64,000 nt of DNA from Anthropogastromicrobium aceti (GCF_025567095.1 NZ_JAOQJH010000001.1), one strand, 5' to 3'; counted from the first letter of the stretch, positions 1 through 8,322 are shown. Program-made: numbers and translations. Notes: generated by a model not told the origin, from the letters alone.

Positions 1-765
1 GAGTGGATACCGACTGACTTTGATGGAATTACACTCATGAAGAGACCATTGGCAAAGCCAATAGAAAAAGAAAATAAGCCTGAATATTATAGTAAAGCAG
101 GAAATTGGTATCGTGGCATATCAAGAAGAAAAGCAAAATTATCAGTGTTACAATCGCAGCCAGAAGTAGAAGTAACATTAGCAGAGAGCAGCCAGTGTTC
201 AGAGGAGAAAAACGAATCCCCTAAGATAATAGGTCAAGAGAAGCCTACAATATCGAGTAAGAAGCAGGTAACGAATAGTTATGTGATAATTGACATCGAA
301 ACAACAGGTTTAAAAGCTGCTGAAGATGAGATTATTGAATTAGCAGCATTGAAAATAATAGATGGAATGGAAACTGATTCATTTTCTTGTCTTGTTCAGT
401 CAGAGAAAAAATTGCCATCGCCTATTACACAATTAACGGGAATTACACAGGAATTGTTGGATAGTCAAGGAAAAAAATTGCAGTTAGGGTTAAAAGATTT
501 TCTGGATTTTATCGGAGAAGAAAAAATAATATGTCATAATCTATCATTTGATATGACATTCTTGCAAAAAGCCTGTCGAAAATTTGGCTATCCAGTAATT
601 AAAAATTTATCTGAAGATACTGTAAAAATAGCGCGTAAAAAAATAGAAGATGTCTCTGATTATAAGTTGGCGACACTAGCATCTTATTTTGGATTTGAAG
701 CACAAAAACATCGTGCATTGGAAGACTGTAGATTGCTTTTTAAAGTGTACAAAAAAATGATTTAG
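1..765 (+). CDS. cas2: Cas2 (type I-E-like) fused to a DEDDh/DnaQ-like 3'-5' exonuclease, 5'-truncated by the window edge
   Basis: The reading frame is open from base 1, so the ATG at 37 is internal and the gene starts outside the window. The first 16 visible residues (EWIPTDFDGITLMKRP) resemble the C-terminal strand of type I-E Cas2. A charged linker of about 75 residues follows, then a DEDDh exonuclease domain from about visible residue 93: Exo I DIETTG (D98, E100), Exo II HNLSFD (D184) and Exo III HxAxxD (H237, D242), so all catalytic positions are present. Cas2 with Cas1 integrates spacers; a DnaQ-like domain fused to Cas2 is known from Streptococcus thermophilus type I-E and is thought to trim prespacers. 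The CRISPR leader starts directly after the stop, which supports the assignment. The Cas2 part rests on only 16 residues. Confidence 0.8.
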   Translation, partial: EWIPTDFDGITLMKRPLAKPIEKENKPEYYSKAGNWYRGISRRKAKLSVLQSQPEVEVTLAESSQCSEEKNESPKIIGQEKPTISSKKQVTNSYVIIDIETTGLKAAEDEIIELAALKIIDGMETDSFSCLVQSEKKLPSPITQLTGITQELLDSQGKKLQLGLKDFLDFIGEEKIICHNLSFDMTFLQKACRKFGYPVIKNLSEDTVKIARKKIEDVSDYKLATLASYFGFEAQKHRALEDCRLLFKVYKKMI

Positions 766-848
766 AGAAGAGAGAAAACACTGTTCAAGTTAAATAAAAA
801 GTGCTATACTAGCAAACAAGGATCACGCAAAATCAAGCTTTTTTTAGT
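766..848 (+). promoter_or_regulatory. CRISPR leader
   Basis: AT-rich 83 bp between the cas2 fusion stop and the first repeat, the expected place of the leader where new spacers enter and from which pre-crRNA is transcribed. A TATACT -10 candidate lies at 805-810, with only a weak -35 candidate (TGTTCA, 782-787, 17 bp spacer). The block GGATCAC at 820-826 is an inverted copy of the last seven bases of the repeat. The leader ends in a T-run. Confidence 0.6.
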
Positions 849-1363
849 GTACTCCCCGCGCAAGCGGGGGTGATCCTGGAAAGCTTGTAGATGGTGTATA
901 TACGGATCAGTACTCCCTGCGCAAGCGGGGGTGATCCTTCGGCAGTACTCACAGTACTTCCGGCATCCAAGTACTCCCCACGCAAGCGGGGGTGATCCCA
1001 TTACTACCAATCCAGCTTCTGACGCTTCTCCGTACTCCCCGCGTAAGCGGGGGTGATCCGCAGAGGGGAATTTGTACTACTCCACGCTCTTTGTACTCCC
1101 CGCGTAAGCGGGGGCGATCCCTTGACAAGCTGAACTTCAAGTTCGTGCTGAACGTACTCCCCGCGTAAGCGGGGGTGATCCTGCCTTCGCCATAGCACCA
1201 AAAGTACCTGTGTAGTACTCCCCGCGTAAGCGGGGGTGATCCTAAAAATGGCTATTCAGAATCGTTATGAATTTGTATTCCCTGCGTAAGCGGGGATGAT
1301 CCTGTGTGGTTCAGCATTAGAAGCAGTTGGACTAGGTATTCCCCGCGCAAGCGGGGGTGATCC
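849..1363 (+). CRISPR. CRISPR array, type I-E-like, 9 repeats and 8 spacers
   Basis: Nine 28 bp repeats start at 849, 910, 971, 1032, 1093, 1154, 1215, 1275 and 1336. Seven spacers are 33 bp and one (1243-1274) is 32 bp. The repeat begins GTACTCCCC, ends GGTGATCC and carries a CCCCGC/GCGGGG stem closed by a GCAA or GTAA tetraloop, the layout of type I-E repeats. Plus-strand polarity is supported by the upstream cas2 gene and by the distal repeats 8 and 9 sharing a GTATT start. Repeats 2, 3, 5 and 8 carry private substitutions. I saw no spacer matching elsewhere in this window by eye, and could not search outside it. Confidence 0.97.
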
Positions 1364-1628
1364 CCTGCTCTTTTAGCATATGATGATAATTTTTTCTGTG
1401 TTTTAGCTATTGAAAAAAGTAAAAAAGGCTTTTTTAATATCCCAGGCAAAAGTGTACTAGTGCCATCAGGTGCCTGCCACCAGCAAAACGGAGGCGTGAA
1501 TTGAAATATCGTTTTCCTCAGGCATGAATGTATTCGCCTTGGCGGAGGCACTGAGGCGACCTGTGCTTTACGAGGCGTGCCTGTTTGTTAGCTAACCGAG
1601 CCATATAGGAAATCCCCCCGAAATAACC
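1364..1628. other. Non-coding, palindrome-rich intergenic stretch, possible dispersed repeat
   Basis: I see no credible gene between the array and the miaB promoter. There is an A6-GGC-T6 inverted repeat at 1421-1435, and from about 1455 the base composition turns GC-richer with several short palindromes: GGTG/CACC near 1470, CGCC/GGCG and CGCCT/AGGCG around 1535-1560, and GTTAGCTAAC near 1588-1597. Frames read through it give low-complexity peptides typical of spurious calls over structured repeats. It may be the remnant of a dispersed palindromic element, but no second copy lies in this window. Confidence 0.4.
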
Positions 1629-1657
1629 TTGACATTTTAAATTGCTGAGTGTAATAT
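1629..1657 (+). promoter_or_regulatory. Sigma-A-type promoter for miaB
   Basis: Perfect TTGACA (1629-1634), a 17 bp spacer and TAATAT (1652-1657). The start of transcription would fall near 1664, about 60 bases before the miaB start codon. Confidence 0.75.
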
Positions 1658-1725
1658 ACAATATATCTTTTTCTGCCATTTGAAGGGCAAAAAAGTCAAA
1701 ACAACCAACCCTTGAAAGGAATAAC

Positions 1726-3207
1726 ATGGATTTAATAGATTTGAGAAACGTTTCCGATTTAACCGGAATTGACATCAATATGGTAGATACAAACACCTTG
1801 GCACCGGAGATGGAACCAAACAGACAGCTCTATTTTATGGCAAAAAGCAGAGAGTATGTGAAAAGAAAGTCAGAAGAGTTAGGAAGAAACTTAACAGTTC
1901 ATATTACTACCTTTGGCTGCCAGATGAATGCGAAAGATTCTGAAAAACTGCTTGGTATTCTTGAAAAAATCGGATATGAGGAAACTGATGATGAAAAGGC
2001 TGCTGATTTTTTGATCATGAATACCTGCACTGTGCGTGAGAATGCAAACCAGAAGGTATACGGTCATTTAGGAATGTACCAGAGCAGAAAGAAGAAAGCA
2101 CCTCACCGTATGATTGCTATCTGCGGCTGTATGATGCAGGAGCCAGATGAGGTTGCAAAGATTCGCAGCAGCTACCGCTTTGTTGATATTGTATTTGGAA
2201 CTCATAACATATTTAAGCTTGCAGAGTTGTTATATCAGGCATTTACTAAAAAAGAACAGGTAATTGATGTATGGGAAGGAACTGATCAAATCGTAGAGGA
2301 TCTTCCTGCTGTCCGCAAATATTCCTTTAAGTGTGGTGTTAACATCATGTATGGCTGTAACAATTTCTGCAGCTACTGTATCGTTCCATATGTGCGCGGA
2401 AGAGAGAGAAGCAGACAGCCAGAGGATATCATAAAGGAGATTAAGCAGTTAGTAGCTGATGGTGTAGTAGAAGTTATGCTTCTTGGTCAGAATGTAAATT
2501 CATATGGAAAGACACTTGATAATCCGATTACATTTGCACAGCTTTTACAGCAGGTAGAGCAGATCGAAGGACTTCGTTGGATTCGTTTTATGACCTCACA
2601 TCCGAAGGACCTGTCAGATGAATTAATTGAAGTGATGAAAAATTCCAAAAAGATTTGTCGTCACTTACATTTGCCGCTTCAGTCTGGAAGCAGTCGTATT
2701 TTAAAGCTCATGAACCGAAAGTATGATAAGGAGCAATATTTGGAGTTGGCAGCAAAGCTTCGCCGTGAAATTCCAGACCTTTCTTTGACTACAGATATTA
2801 TTGTTGGCTTCCCAGGTGAGACTGAGGAAGATTTTGAAGATACAATGGATGTAGTACGCAAGGTGCAGTATGACAGTGCATTTACTTTTATTTATTCAAA
2901 GCGTACAGGAACACCAGCTGCTGCAATGGATGATCAGATACCAGAGGAAGTGGTAAAGGATCGTTTTGACCGCCTGTTAAAGCTTGTTCAGTCTATTGCG
3001 ACAACTCAGTGCAGCCGCGATACTGGAAAAACACTTGAGGTGTTGGTAGAAGAGGTTAATGAGAAAGATCCATCTATGGTATCAGGACGTCTCAGCAATA
3101 ACACAGTGGTTCATTTTAAGGGAGATAGTTCATTGATCGGAACGATCTGCAAAGTAAAAATGATAGAGTCCAAAGGCTTTTACTATTTGGGAGAGCTTGT
3201 GGAATAA
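1726..3207 (+). CDS. miaB: tRNA-2-methylthio-N6-dimethylallyladenosine synthase MiaB
   Basis: Radical-SAM methylthiotransferase that adds the 2-methylthio group to i6A37 of tRNA after MiaA has made i6A. The 493 residues are slightly longer than the family because of an N-terminal extension of about 50 residues. The UPF0004 domain starts near residue 60 (TFGCQMNAKDSE, with further cysteines in NTCTVRE and CGCMMQ for the second cluster). The radical-SAM CxxxCxxC motif is C211, C215 and C218, and a TRAM-like domain ends the protein. The start at 1726 is preceded by AAAGGA. It heads the miaB-mutS-mutL-miaA group; miaA, the gene for the preceding step, lies 5 kb downstream. Confidence 0.96.
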   Translation: MDLIDLRNVSDLTGIDINMVDTNTLAPEMEPNRQLYFMAKSREYVKRKSEELGRNLTVHITTFGCQMNAKDSEKLLGILEKIGYEETDDEKAADFLIMNTCTVRENANQKVYGHLGMYQSRKKKAPHRMIAICGCMMQEPDEVAKIRSSYRFVDIVFGTHNIFKLAELLYQAFTKKEQVIDVWEGTDQIVEDLPAVRKYSFKCGVNIMYGCNNFCSYCIVPYVRGRERSRQPEDIIKEIKQLVADGVVEVMLLGQNVNSYGKTLDNPITFAQLLQQVEQIEGLRWIRFMTSHPKDLSDELIEVMKNSKKICRHLHLPLQSGSSRILKLMNRKYDKEQYLELAAKLRREIPDLSLTTDIIVGFPGETEEDFEDTMDVVRKVQYDSAFTFIYSKRTGTPAAAMDDQIPEEVVKDRFDRLLKLVQSIATTQCSRDTGKTLEVLVEEVNEKDPSMVSGRLSNNTVVHFKGDSSLIGTICKVKMIESKGFYYLGELVE

Positions 3208-3224
3208 CGCATAAGATAAGAGGA

Positions 3225-3256
3225 GATAGCGGCTGACGGTTACGATAGCCGCTATC
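3225..3256 (+). other. Stem-loop between miaB and mutS
   Basis: GATAGCGGCT (3225-3234) pairs perfectly with AGCCGCTATC (3247-3256) around a 12-base loop. No T-run follows, so it looks more like a processing or stabilising hairpin, or a weak attenuator, than a full terminator. Confidence 0.5.
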
Positions 3257-3316
3257 AGACTGTGTGCAGTTTTGCAAATGGACAGCAACAATTTACAGTA
3301 AGAGAGGCATAAGTAA

Positions 3317-5977
3317 ATGGAAATCAACAGGGCGAAACTGTCGCCGATGATGCAGAAGTACTTTGAGACAAAGGATCAATATCCTGGCTGTATTTTATTT
3401 TACAGATTGGGTGATTTTTATGAAATGTTTTTTGATGATGCGATTACTGCGTCAAAGGCACTGGAGATTACGTTAACAGGAAAAGAATGCGGACTAGAGG
3501 AACGGGCACCTATGTGCGGAGTTCCTTTTCATGCAGCCGACAATTACATAGATCGTTTGGTAAAAAAAGGCTATCGTGTCGCTATTGCAGAGCAGATGGA
3601 AGATCCGAAGCTTGCAAAGGGTCTTGTAAAGCGTGAGGTTATCCGTGTGGTGACACCAGGAACAATTTGTGATAATAAGGCACTTGATGAAACAAAGAAC
3701 AATTACCTTATGTCAATTGCCTATGTGGGTGGCATTTACGGAGTAAGTACATGTGATGTATCAACAGGCGAATTTTATCTGACAGAATTAAAGACAAAAG
3801 AACAGTTAGAGGATGAGCTGTTTAAGTTTACGCCGGCAGAGGTAATATGCAATGATTTGTTTGAATTAAGTGGAGAAAATCTGGATGAATTAAAAGACAG
3901 GCTGCATTTTACTGTATCAACACCAGATTCCTGGTATTATAAGGAAGACAATGCAAAGAAGATTTTAATGGAGCATTTTCATACAACTTCACTTCTTGGA
4001 ATTGGTCTGGAGGATTATGATTCTGGAATGATATCGGCAGGTGCTTTGATGCAGTATTTGTATGATACTCAGAAAAGTACAATGCCACATATTACAAATA
4101 TTCAGCCATATACGACAGGCTGTTATATGATTGTGGATACATCGACACGCCGCAATTTGGAACTGACAGAAACACTTAGAGAAAAAGAAAAACGCGGAAG
4201 TTTGCTTTGGGTGCTTGATAAGACAAAGACAGCGATGGGAGCAAGACTTCTTCGAAGCTTTATTGAGCAGCCACTTATTGATCGTGCGAGAATTTTAAAA
4301 AGACAGGAAGCGATTGAAGAACTGCTAAACGAATATGTGACAAGAGAAGAAATTCGCGAGTATCTGCAGCCAGTTTATGATCTGGAGCGTTTGGCAGGTC
4401 GTATCAGTTATAAGACAGCAAATCCAAGAGATCTTTTGGCATTTGCGGCATCACTTCGCATGCTGCCGCCGATTAAACAGCAGTTAGCTGATTTTAAAGG
4501 ATCACTGCTGAAAGAATTGTATGATGAACTAGATACGCTGGACGATTTGGAAGCATTAATCAGCAGTGCCATTATAGATGATCCGCCGCTTGTTATCAGA
4601 GAGGGAGGAATCATTAAGGATGGCTATAATGAGGATGTAGATAAGCTTCGCCGCTCAAAGACAGAGGGAAAGAACTGGCTGGCAGAGCTAGAGGCAAAGG
4701 AGCGTGAACGCACAGGAATTAAGACATTGCGCGTGCGTTACAATAAGGTGTTTGGTTATTATATTGAAGTAACCAATTCCTTTAAGGACATGGTTCCTGA
4801 TGATTATACAAGAAAGCAGACGCTTACAAATGCAGAACGCTTTATCACGCAGGAGTTAAAAGAGCTTGAGGATTTAATTCTTGGTGCTGAGGATAAGCTG
4901 GCAGCGCTTGAGTATGAATTGTTCTGTGATGTGCGAGATCGTGTGGCATCGCAGGTAGAACGTATTCAGAAAACAGCGCGTGCAGTTGCGCTTCTTGACG
5001 TTATCGCATCTCTTTCTTTTGTTGCGGAACGTCAGAATTATGTTAAACCACAGATCAATGAAAGAGGAATTCTTGATATTAAAAATGGTCGCCATCCTGT
5101 TGTTGAGCAGATGATTCCAAATGATATGTTTGTAGCAAATGATGTGCTGCTTGATAATGGAAAGAACCGCATTTCGATTATTACAGGTCCGAATATGGCT
5201 GGAAAGTCGACTTATATGCGTCAGGTTGCATTGATTGCGCTTATGGCACAGATTGGAAGCTTTGTTCCTGCAAAATCGGCTAATATCTGTATAAGTGATC
5301 GCATTTTTACAAGAGTAGGTGCTTCTGATGATTTGGCATCTGGTCAGAGTACCTTTATGGTAGAGATGAATGAGGTGGCGAACATTCTTCGTCATGCGAC
5401 AAAAAAGAGTCTGATTATTCTTGATGAAATCGGACGCGGAACTAGTACATATGATGGTATGAGTATTGCGTGGGCCGTTGTAGAATATATCGCGGATGCC
5501 AGACAGCTTGGTGCAAAAACGCTCTTTGCAACGCATTACCATGAGCTGACGGAGCTTGAAGGCGCATTAAATGGTGTAAATAATTATTGCATTGCCGTGA
5601 AGGAGCAGGGTGACGATATTGTCTTTTTGCGAAAAATAGTCAAGGGTGGTGCAGATAGAAGCTATGGAATCCAGGTTGCAAAACTGGCAGGTGTTCCAGA
5701 CCGTGTTATAAACCGTGCAAAGGAACTGGTTGAGGAACTGACTGATGCTGACATTGCAGCTCGTGCAAGAGAGATTGCACAGATGCAGTCAACACCATCT
5801 AAAAAGCGCGTATCACGCCCAGATGAAGTAGATGCAAATCAGCTGACACTTTTTGATACAGTAAAAGATGATTCTATAATAGAAGAAATCAAAAAACTAG
5901 AAATTGCAAATATGACGCCGCTTGATGCACTTAATACGCTGTATCGTATGCAGGCAACACTAAAAAATAGAATTTGA
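3317..5977 (+). CDS. mutS: DNA mismatch repair protein MutS
   Basis: Recognises mismatches and recruits MutL. The 886 residues show the full MutS layout: N-terminal mismatch-binding domain with the GDFYEMF motif (Phe-x-Glu) near residue 35, connector, lever/clamp, and C-terminal ABC ATPase with Walker A GPNMAGKST starting at G624, signature STFMVEMNE, and Walker B IILDEIGRGTS. A C-terminal segment after residue 800 includes the DQLTLF-like stretch QLTLFD. AGAGAGG lies 9 bases before the ATG at 3317. It is followed by mutL after a 338 bp repeat-bearing gap. Confidence 0.97.
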   Translation: MEINRAKLSPMMQKYFETKDQYPGCILFYRLGDFYEMFFDDAITASKALEITLTGKECGLEERAPMCGVPFHAADNYIDRLVKKGYRVAIAEQMEDPKLAKGLVKREVIRVVTPGTICDNKALDETKNNYLMSIAYVGGIYGVSTCDVSTGEFYLTELKTKEQLEDELFKFTPAEVICNDLFELSGENLDELKDRLHFTVSTPDSWYYKEDNAKKILMEHFHTTSLLGIGLEDYDSGMISAGALMQYLYDTQKSTMPHITNIQPYTTGCYMIVDTSTRRNLELTETLREKEKRGSLLWVLDKTKTAMGARLLRSFIEQPLIDRARILKRQEAIEELLNEYVTREEIREYLQPVYDLERLAGRISYKTANPRDLLAFAASLRMLPPIKQQLADFKGSLLKELYDELDTLDDLEALISSAIIDDPPLVIREGGIIKDGYNEDVDKLRRSKTEGKNWLAELEAKERERTGIKTLRVRYNKVFGYYIEVTNSFKDMVPDDYTRKQTLTNAERFITQELKELEDLILGAEDKLAALEYELFCDVRDRVASQVERIQKTARAVALLDVIASLSFVAERQNYVKPQINERGILDIKNGRHPVVEQMIPNDMFVANDVLLDNGKNRISIITGPNMAGKSTYMRQVALIALMAQIGSFVPAKSANICISDRIFTRVGASDDLASGQSTFMVEMNEVANILRHATKKSLIILDEIGRGTSTYDGMSIAWAVVEYIADARQLGAKTLFATHYHELTELEGALNGVNNYCIAVKEQGDDIVFLRKIVKGGADRSYGIQVAKLAGVPDRVINRAKELVEELTDADIAARAREIAQMQSTPSKKRVSRPDEVDANQLTLFDTVKDDSIIEEIKKLEIANMTPLDALNTLYRMQATLKNRI

Positions 5978-5986
5978 TACTTCCAA

Positions 5987-6042
5987 GGTTCCAAACTCAG
6001 ATTGATTCCTGCTTGCAGGAAATCATATCTGAGCTTGGAACC
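5987..6042 (+). repeat. Long near-perfect hairpin directly after mutS
   Basis: A 56-base inverted repeat that starts 10 bases after the mutS stop: outer arms GGTTCCAA...TTGGAACC and CTCAGAT...ATCTGAG, inner arms TGATTCCTGC...GCAGGAAATCA around a TT loop. Only isolated mismatches interrupt it. No T-run follows, so it is not a classic terminator and looks like a separate palindromic element next to the 97 bp repeats. Confidence 0.7.
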
Positions 6043-6054
6043 TGCACTCCCATG

Positions 6055-6151
6055 AGGATGGCAGCGATTTACGAAGTAAATCCGCGAATCCGAATGAAAG
6101 CAGGATTGCGAGAGCGGCGAAGCTGCGGAGCAATCCGTGGGAAGTATCAAA
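6055..6151. repeat. 97 bp palindromic repeat, copy 1
   Basis: Identical to copy 2 (6163-6259) except for one base (T at 6145, C at 6253). It contains two hairpins: ATTTAC-GAA-GTAAAT, and GGATTGC...GCAATCC enclosing GCGGC-GAA-GCTGC. The copies are direct repeats separated by 11 bases. Reading frames across it are open on both strands but have no protein character. It resembles a REP/MITE-like intergenic element. Confidence 0.9.
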
Positions 6152-6162
6152 GATATAAAAAT

Positions 6163-6259
6163 AGGATGGCAGCGATTTACGAAGTAAATCCGCGAATCCG
6201 AATGAAAGCAGGATTGCGAGAGCGGCGAAGCTGCGGAGCAATCCGTGGGAAGCATCAAA
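6163..6259. repeat. 97 bp palindromic repeat, copy 2
   Basis: Second copy of the element at 6055-6151, offset by 108 bases with one substitution. A short degenerate third piece (GGATGCAGCGAATCCGT, about 6270-6286) follows, as if a third copy had lost its centre. The mutL ribosome-binding site starts about 20 bases further on. Confidence 0.9.
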
Positions 6260-6315
6260 ATTAAAAAGAGGATGCAGCGAATCCGTTAAAATAAAACATA
6301 CAAAGGAGGTCTGCA

Positions 6316-8322
6316 ATGCCCGAAATACAATTGCTCGATCAGGCAACGATTAATCAGATTGCAGCAGGAGAGGTTATTGACAGACCATCTTCTGTTGTAA
6401 AGGAGCTGTTGGAAAATGCTATTGATGCGAAAGCAACAGCGATTACTGTGGAAATCAAAGATGGTGGAATCAGCTTTATTCGCATTACCGATAATGGCTG
6501 CGGAATTGAAAAGGATCAGGTGCGTAAAGCTTTTTTGCGTCATGCAACGAGTAAGCTTCATACAATTGATGACTTGTTAGATATTGGTTCACTTGGCTTT
6601 CGTGGTGAGGCACTTTCGAGTATTGCAGCTATTGCACAGGTGGAGCTCATTTCAAAGCCGCCCGAAGCTATGCTTGGCATTTCCTACCAGATTGAAGACG
6701 GAGAAGAAAAAAGTTTAACACAGATAGGTGCACCAGACGGCACAACAATTCTCGTGCGCAATTTATTTTACCATGTGCCTGCCAGGAAGAAGTTTTTAAA
6801 GACAGCAGCTACAGAGGGAAATTATATCAATCAGCTGATGGAAAACATGGCTATGCTTCGTCCGGATATATCTATGCGCTTTATAAATGGCGGACAGAAT
6901 AAGCTTTATACGAGTGGAAATGGCCGCTTGAAGGATTTGATCTATACAATTTATGGAAGAGAAATTTCATCTAATGTGTTAGAGATCAACTATGAGTGTC
7001 CTTTATTCGCAGTGACAGGTTATATTGGCAAGCCAATTATTTCAAGAGGAAATAGAACTTTTGAAAACTATTATATAAATGGCCGTTTTGTAAAAAGTCG
7101 TTTGATTGCTGCTGCAATTGAGCAGGCGTATAAGCCATTTATGATGCAGCATCGTTATCCGTTTACAGTGCTTCATATTAAAATTAAGCCTGAGCTTATT
7201 GATGTAAATGTTCATCCGGCGAAGATGGAAGTGCGTTTTCAGCAGGAAAACGAAATTTATGAGCTGTTAGCAGGCGCAATTGAAAATACACTTCGCGGCA
7301 AAGAATTTATTCCTGATGTAAGTGATGATGGCAAGGCAGAAAAGAAGGTGCAGGAAAAGCAAAAGCTGCCAGAGCCTTTTGAGCAGAGACGTCTTCAGGC
7401 GATGAAGGAGATTATTCCACCGCCACCTGCAGAACATAAAACTCAAAATGAACAAAAGCCATCAGCAGAACATAAAACTCAGAGTGAACAAAAGCTGCCA
7501 AGAAACGAAGAACAGCCCAAAGTGCCGTCAAAACTTTCTGAGCCTGTTTGCGAATATAAGGCAGAAAAAAAGCAGACAATAAAGGATTCTGATTCGAAGT
7601 GGGAATCTGCCTCTGGAATACACAAACGTATTGGACAGGATGTATCTCAAACTGTTAATCAGATGCCTACTCAGCCAGAACAAAAATTAGAAAAACCAGA
7701 ACAGCAAACACTGTTTACGGAGCCGTTATTGTCGGAGAAGGCAAGAATCCATCATCGTCTGATTGGACAGCTGTTTGATACATACTGGCTGATTCAGTAT
7801 GGAAATCAACTTTATATAATGGATCAGCATGCCGCACATGAAAAGGTAAACTATGAGCGGCTTATGGAAGCATACCGCAAAAAGGAGCGTATTACTCAAT
7901 TTGTGAGTCCGCCGATGGTTATTTCACTGACAAGGGCAGAGGAAGCGATTTTAGAAGAATTTAAAAGTGAATTTGAACGCATTGGATTTACAATTGAACC
8001 ATACGGCGGGCGCGAGTATGCAATCAGTGAGATTCCGGCAAATCTTTATGGAATCAATGAAAAGGAGCTGTTTTTGGAGATGCTGTCTGATCTTGAGGAT
8101 AGAGGAAGCATGCAGCCATCCGAACTGATTGCATCAAAGCTTGCGTCGATGTCGTGTAAGGCAGCTATTAAGGGCGGTCAGAAGATTTCGTTTCAGGAGG
8201 CAGATGCGCTTGTGTCACAGCTATTGACACTCGAAAATCCGTATGCGTGTCCTCATGGAAGACCAACGATTATCACGATGACTAAATATGAACTTGAAAA
8301 AAAGTTTAAGAGAATTGTGTGA
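6316..8322 (+). CDS. mutL: DNA mismatch repair protein MutL
   Basis: GHKL ATPase and nicking endonuclease that acts after MutS. The N-terminal ATPase has ENAIDA, DNGCGI and GFRGEAL motifs. A flexible, Glu/Gln/Lys/Pro-rich linker spans about residues 340-470, and the C-terminal dimerisation domain has the metal-binding endonuclease motif DQHAAHEKVNYE (D503) and CPHGRP. The endonuclease is therefore intact, as expected in a bacterium without MutH. The start follows a perfect AAAGGAGG. The linker contains a 12-residue tandem duplication (see separate entry). Confidence 0.97.
   Translation: MPEIQLLDQATINQIAAGEVIDRPSSVVKELLENAIDAKATAITVEIKDGGISFIRITDNGCGIEKDQVRKAFLRHATSKLHTIDDLLDIGSLGFRGEALSSIAAIAQVELISKPPEAMLGISYQIEDGEEKSLTQIGAPDGTTILVRNLFYHVPARKKFLKTAATEGNYINQLMENMAMLRPDISMRFINGGQNKLYTSGNGRLKDLIYTIYGREISSNVLEINYECPLFAVTGYIGKPIISRGNRTFENYYINGRFVKSRLIAAAIEQAYKPFMMQHRYPFTVLHIKIKPELIDVNVHPAKMEVRFQQENEIYELLAGAIENTLRGKEFIPDVSDDGKAEKKVQEKQKLPEPFEQRRLQAMKEIIPPPPAEHKTQNEQKPSAEHKTQSEQKLPRNEEQPKVPSKLSEPVCEYKAEKKQTIKDSDSKWESASGIHKRIGQDVSQTVNQMPTQPEQKLEKPEQQTLFTEPLLSEKARIHHRLIGQLFDTYWLIQYGNQLYIMDQHAAHEKVNYERLMEAYRKKERITQFVSPPMVISLTRAEEAILEEFKSEFERIGFTIEPYGGREYAISEIPANLYGINEKELFLEMLSDLEDRGSMQPSELIASKLASMSCKAAIKGGQKISFQEADALVSQLLTLENPYACPHGRPTIITMTKYELEKKFKRIV
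7429..7500 (+). repeat. 36 bp tandem duplication inside the mutL linker
   Basis: Two adjacent 36-base units encode AEHKTQNEQKPS and AEHKTQSEQKLP. The unit is in frame, so it changes only linker length. Confidence 0.8.

Noticed and set aside
1421..1435. A6-GGC-T6 palindrome as a terminator of the CRISPR transcript
   Set aside because: It is only A-T pairs with a 3-base loop and lies about 60 bases after the last repeat; too weak to call.
804..1551. Four overlapping minus-strand frames across the CRISPR array
   Set aside because: They are made of the repeat read in frame (recurring HPRLRGEY and GSPPL-type peptides) and are not genes.
1518..1796. Minus-strand frame of 92 residues over the miaB promoter and start
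   Set aside because: It covers a perfect promoter and the miaB start, and has no domain or ribosome-binding site.
3225..3256. Terminator between miaB and mutS
   Set aside because: The stem is perfect but no T-run follows; recorded as a stem-loop only.
4874..5542. 222-residue antisense frame inside mutS
   Set aside because: Cys/His/Asn/Thr-rich composition typical of an antisense shadow; mutS in the other strand is unmistakable.
5839..6346. Frames on both strands across the 97 bp repeats, with duplicated peptides
   Set aside because: The peptide repeats follow from the DNA repeats; the frames are open on both strands and show no protein features.
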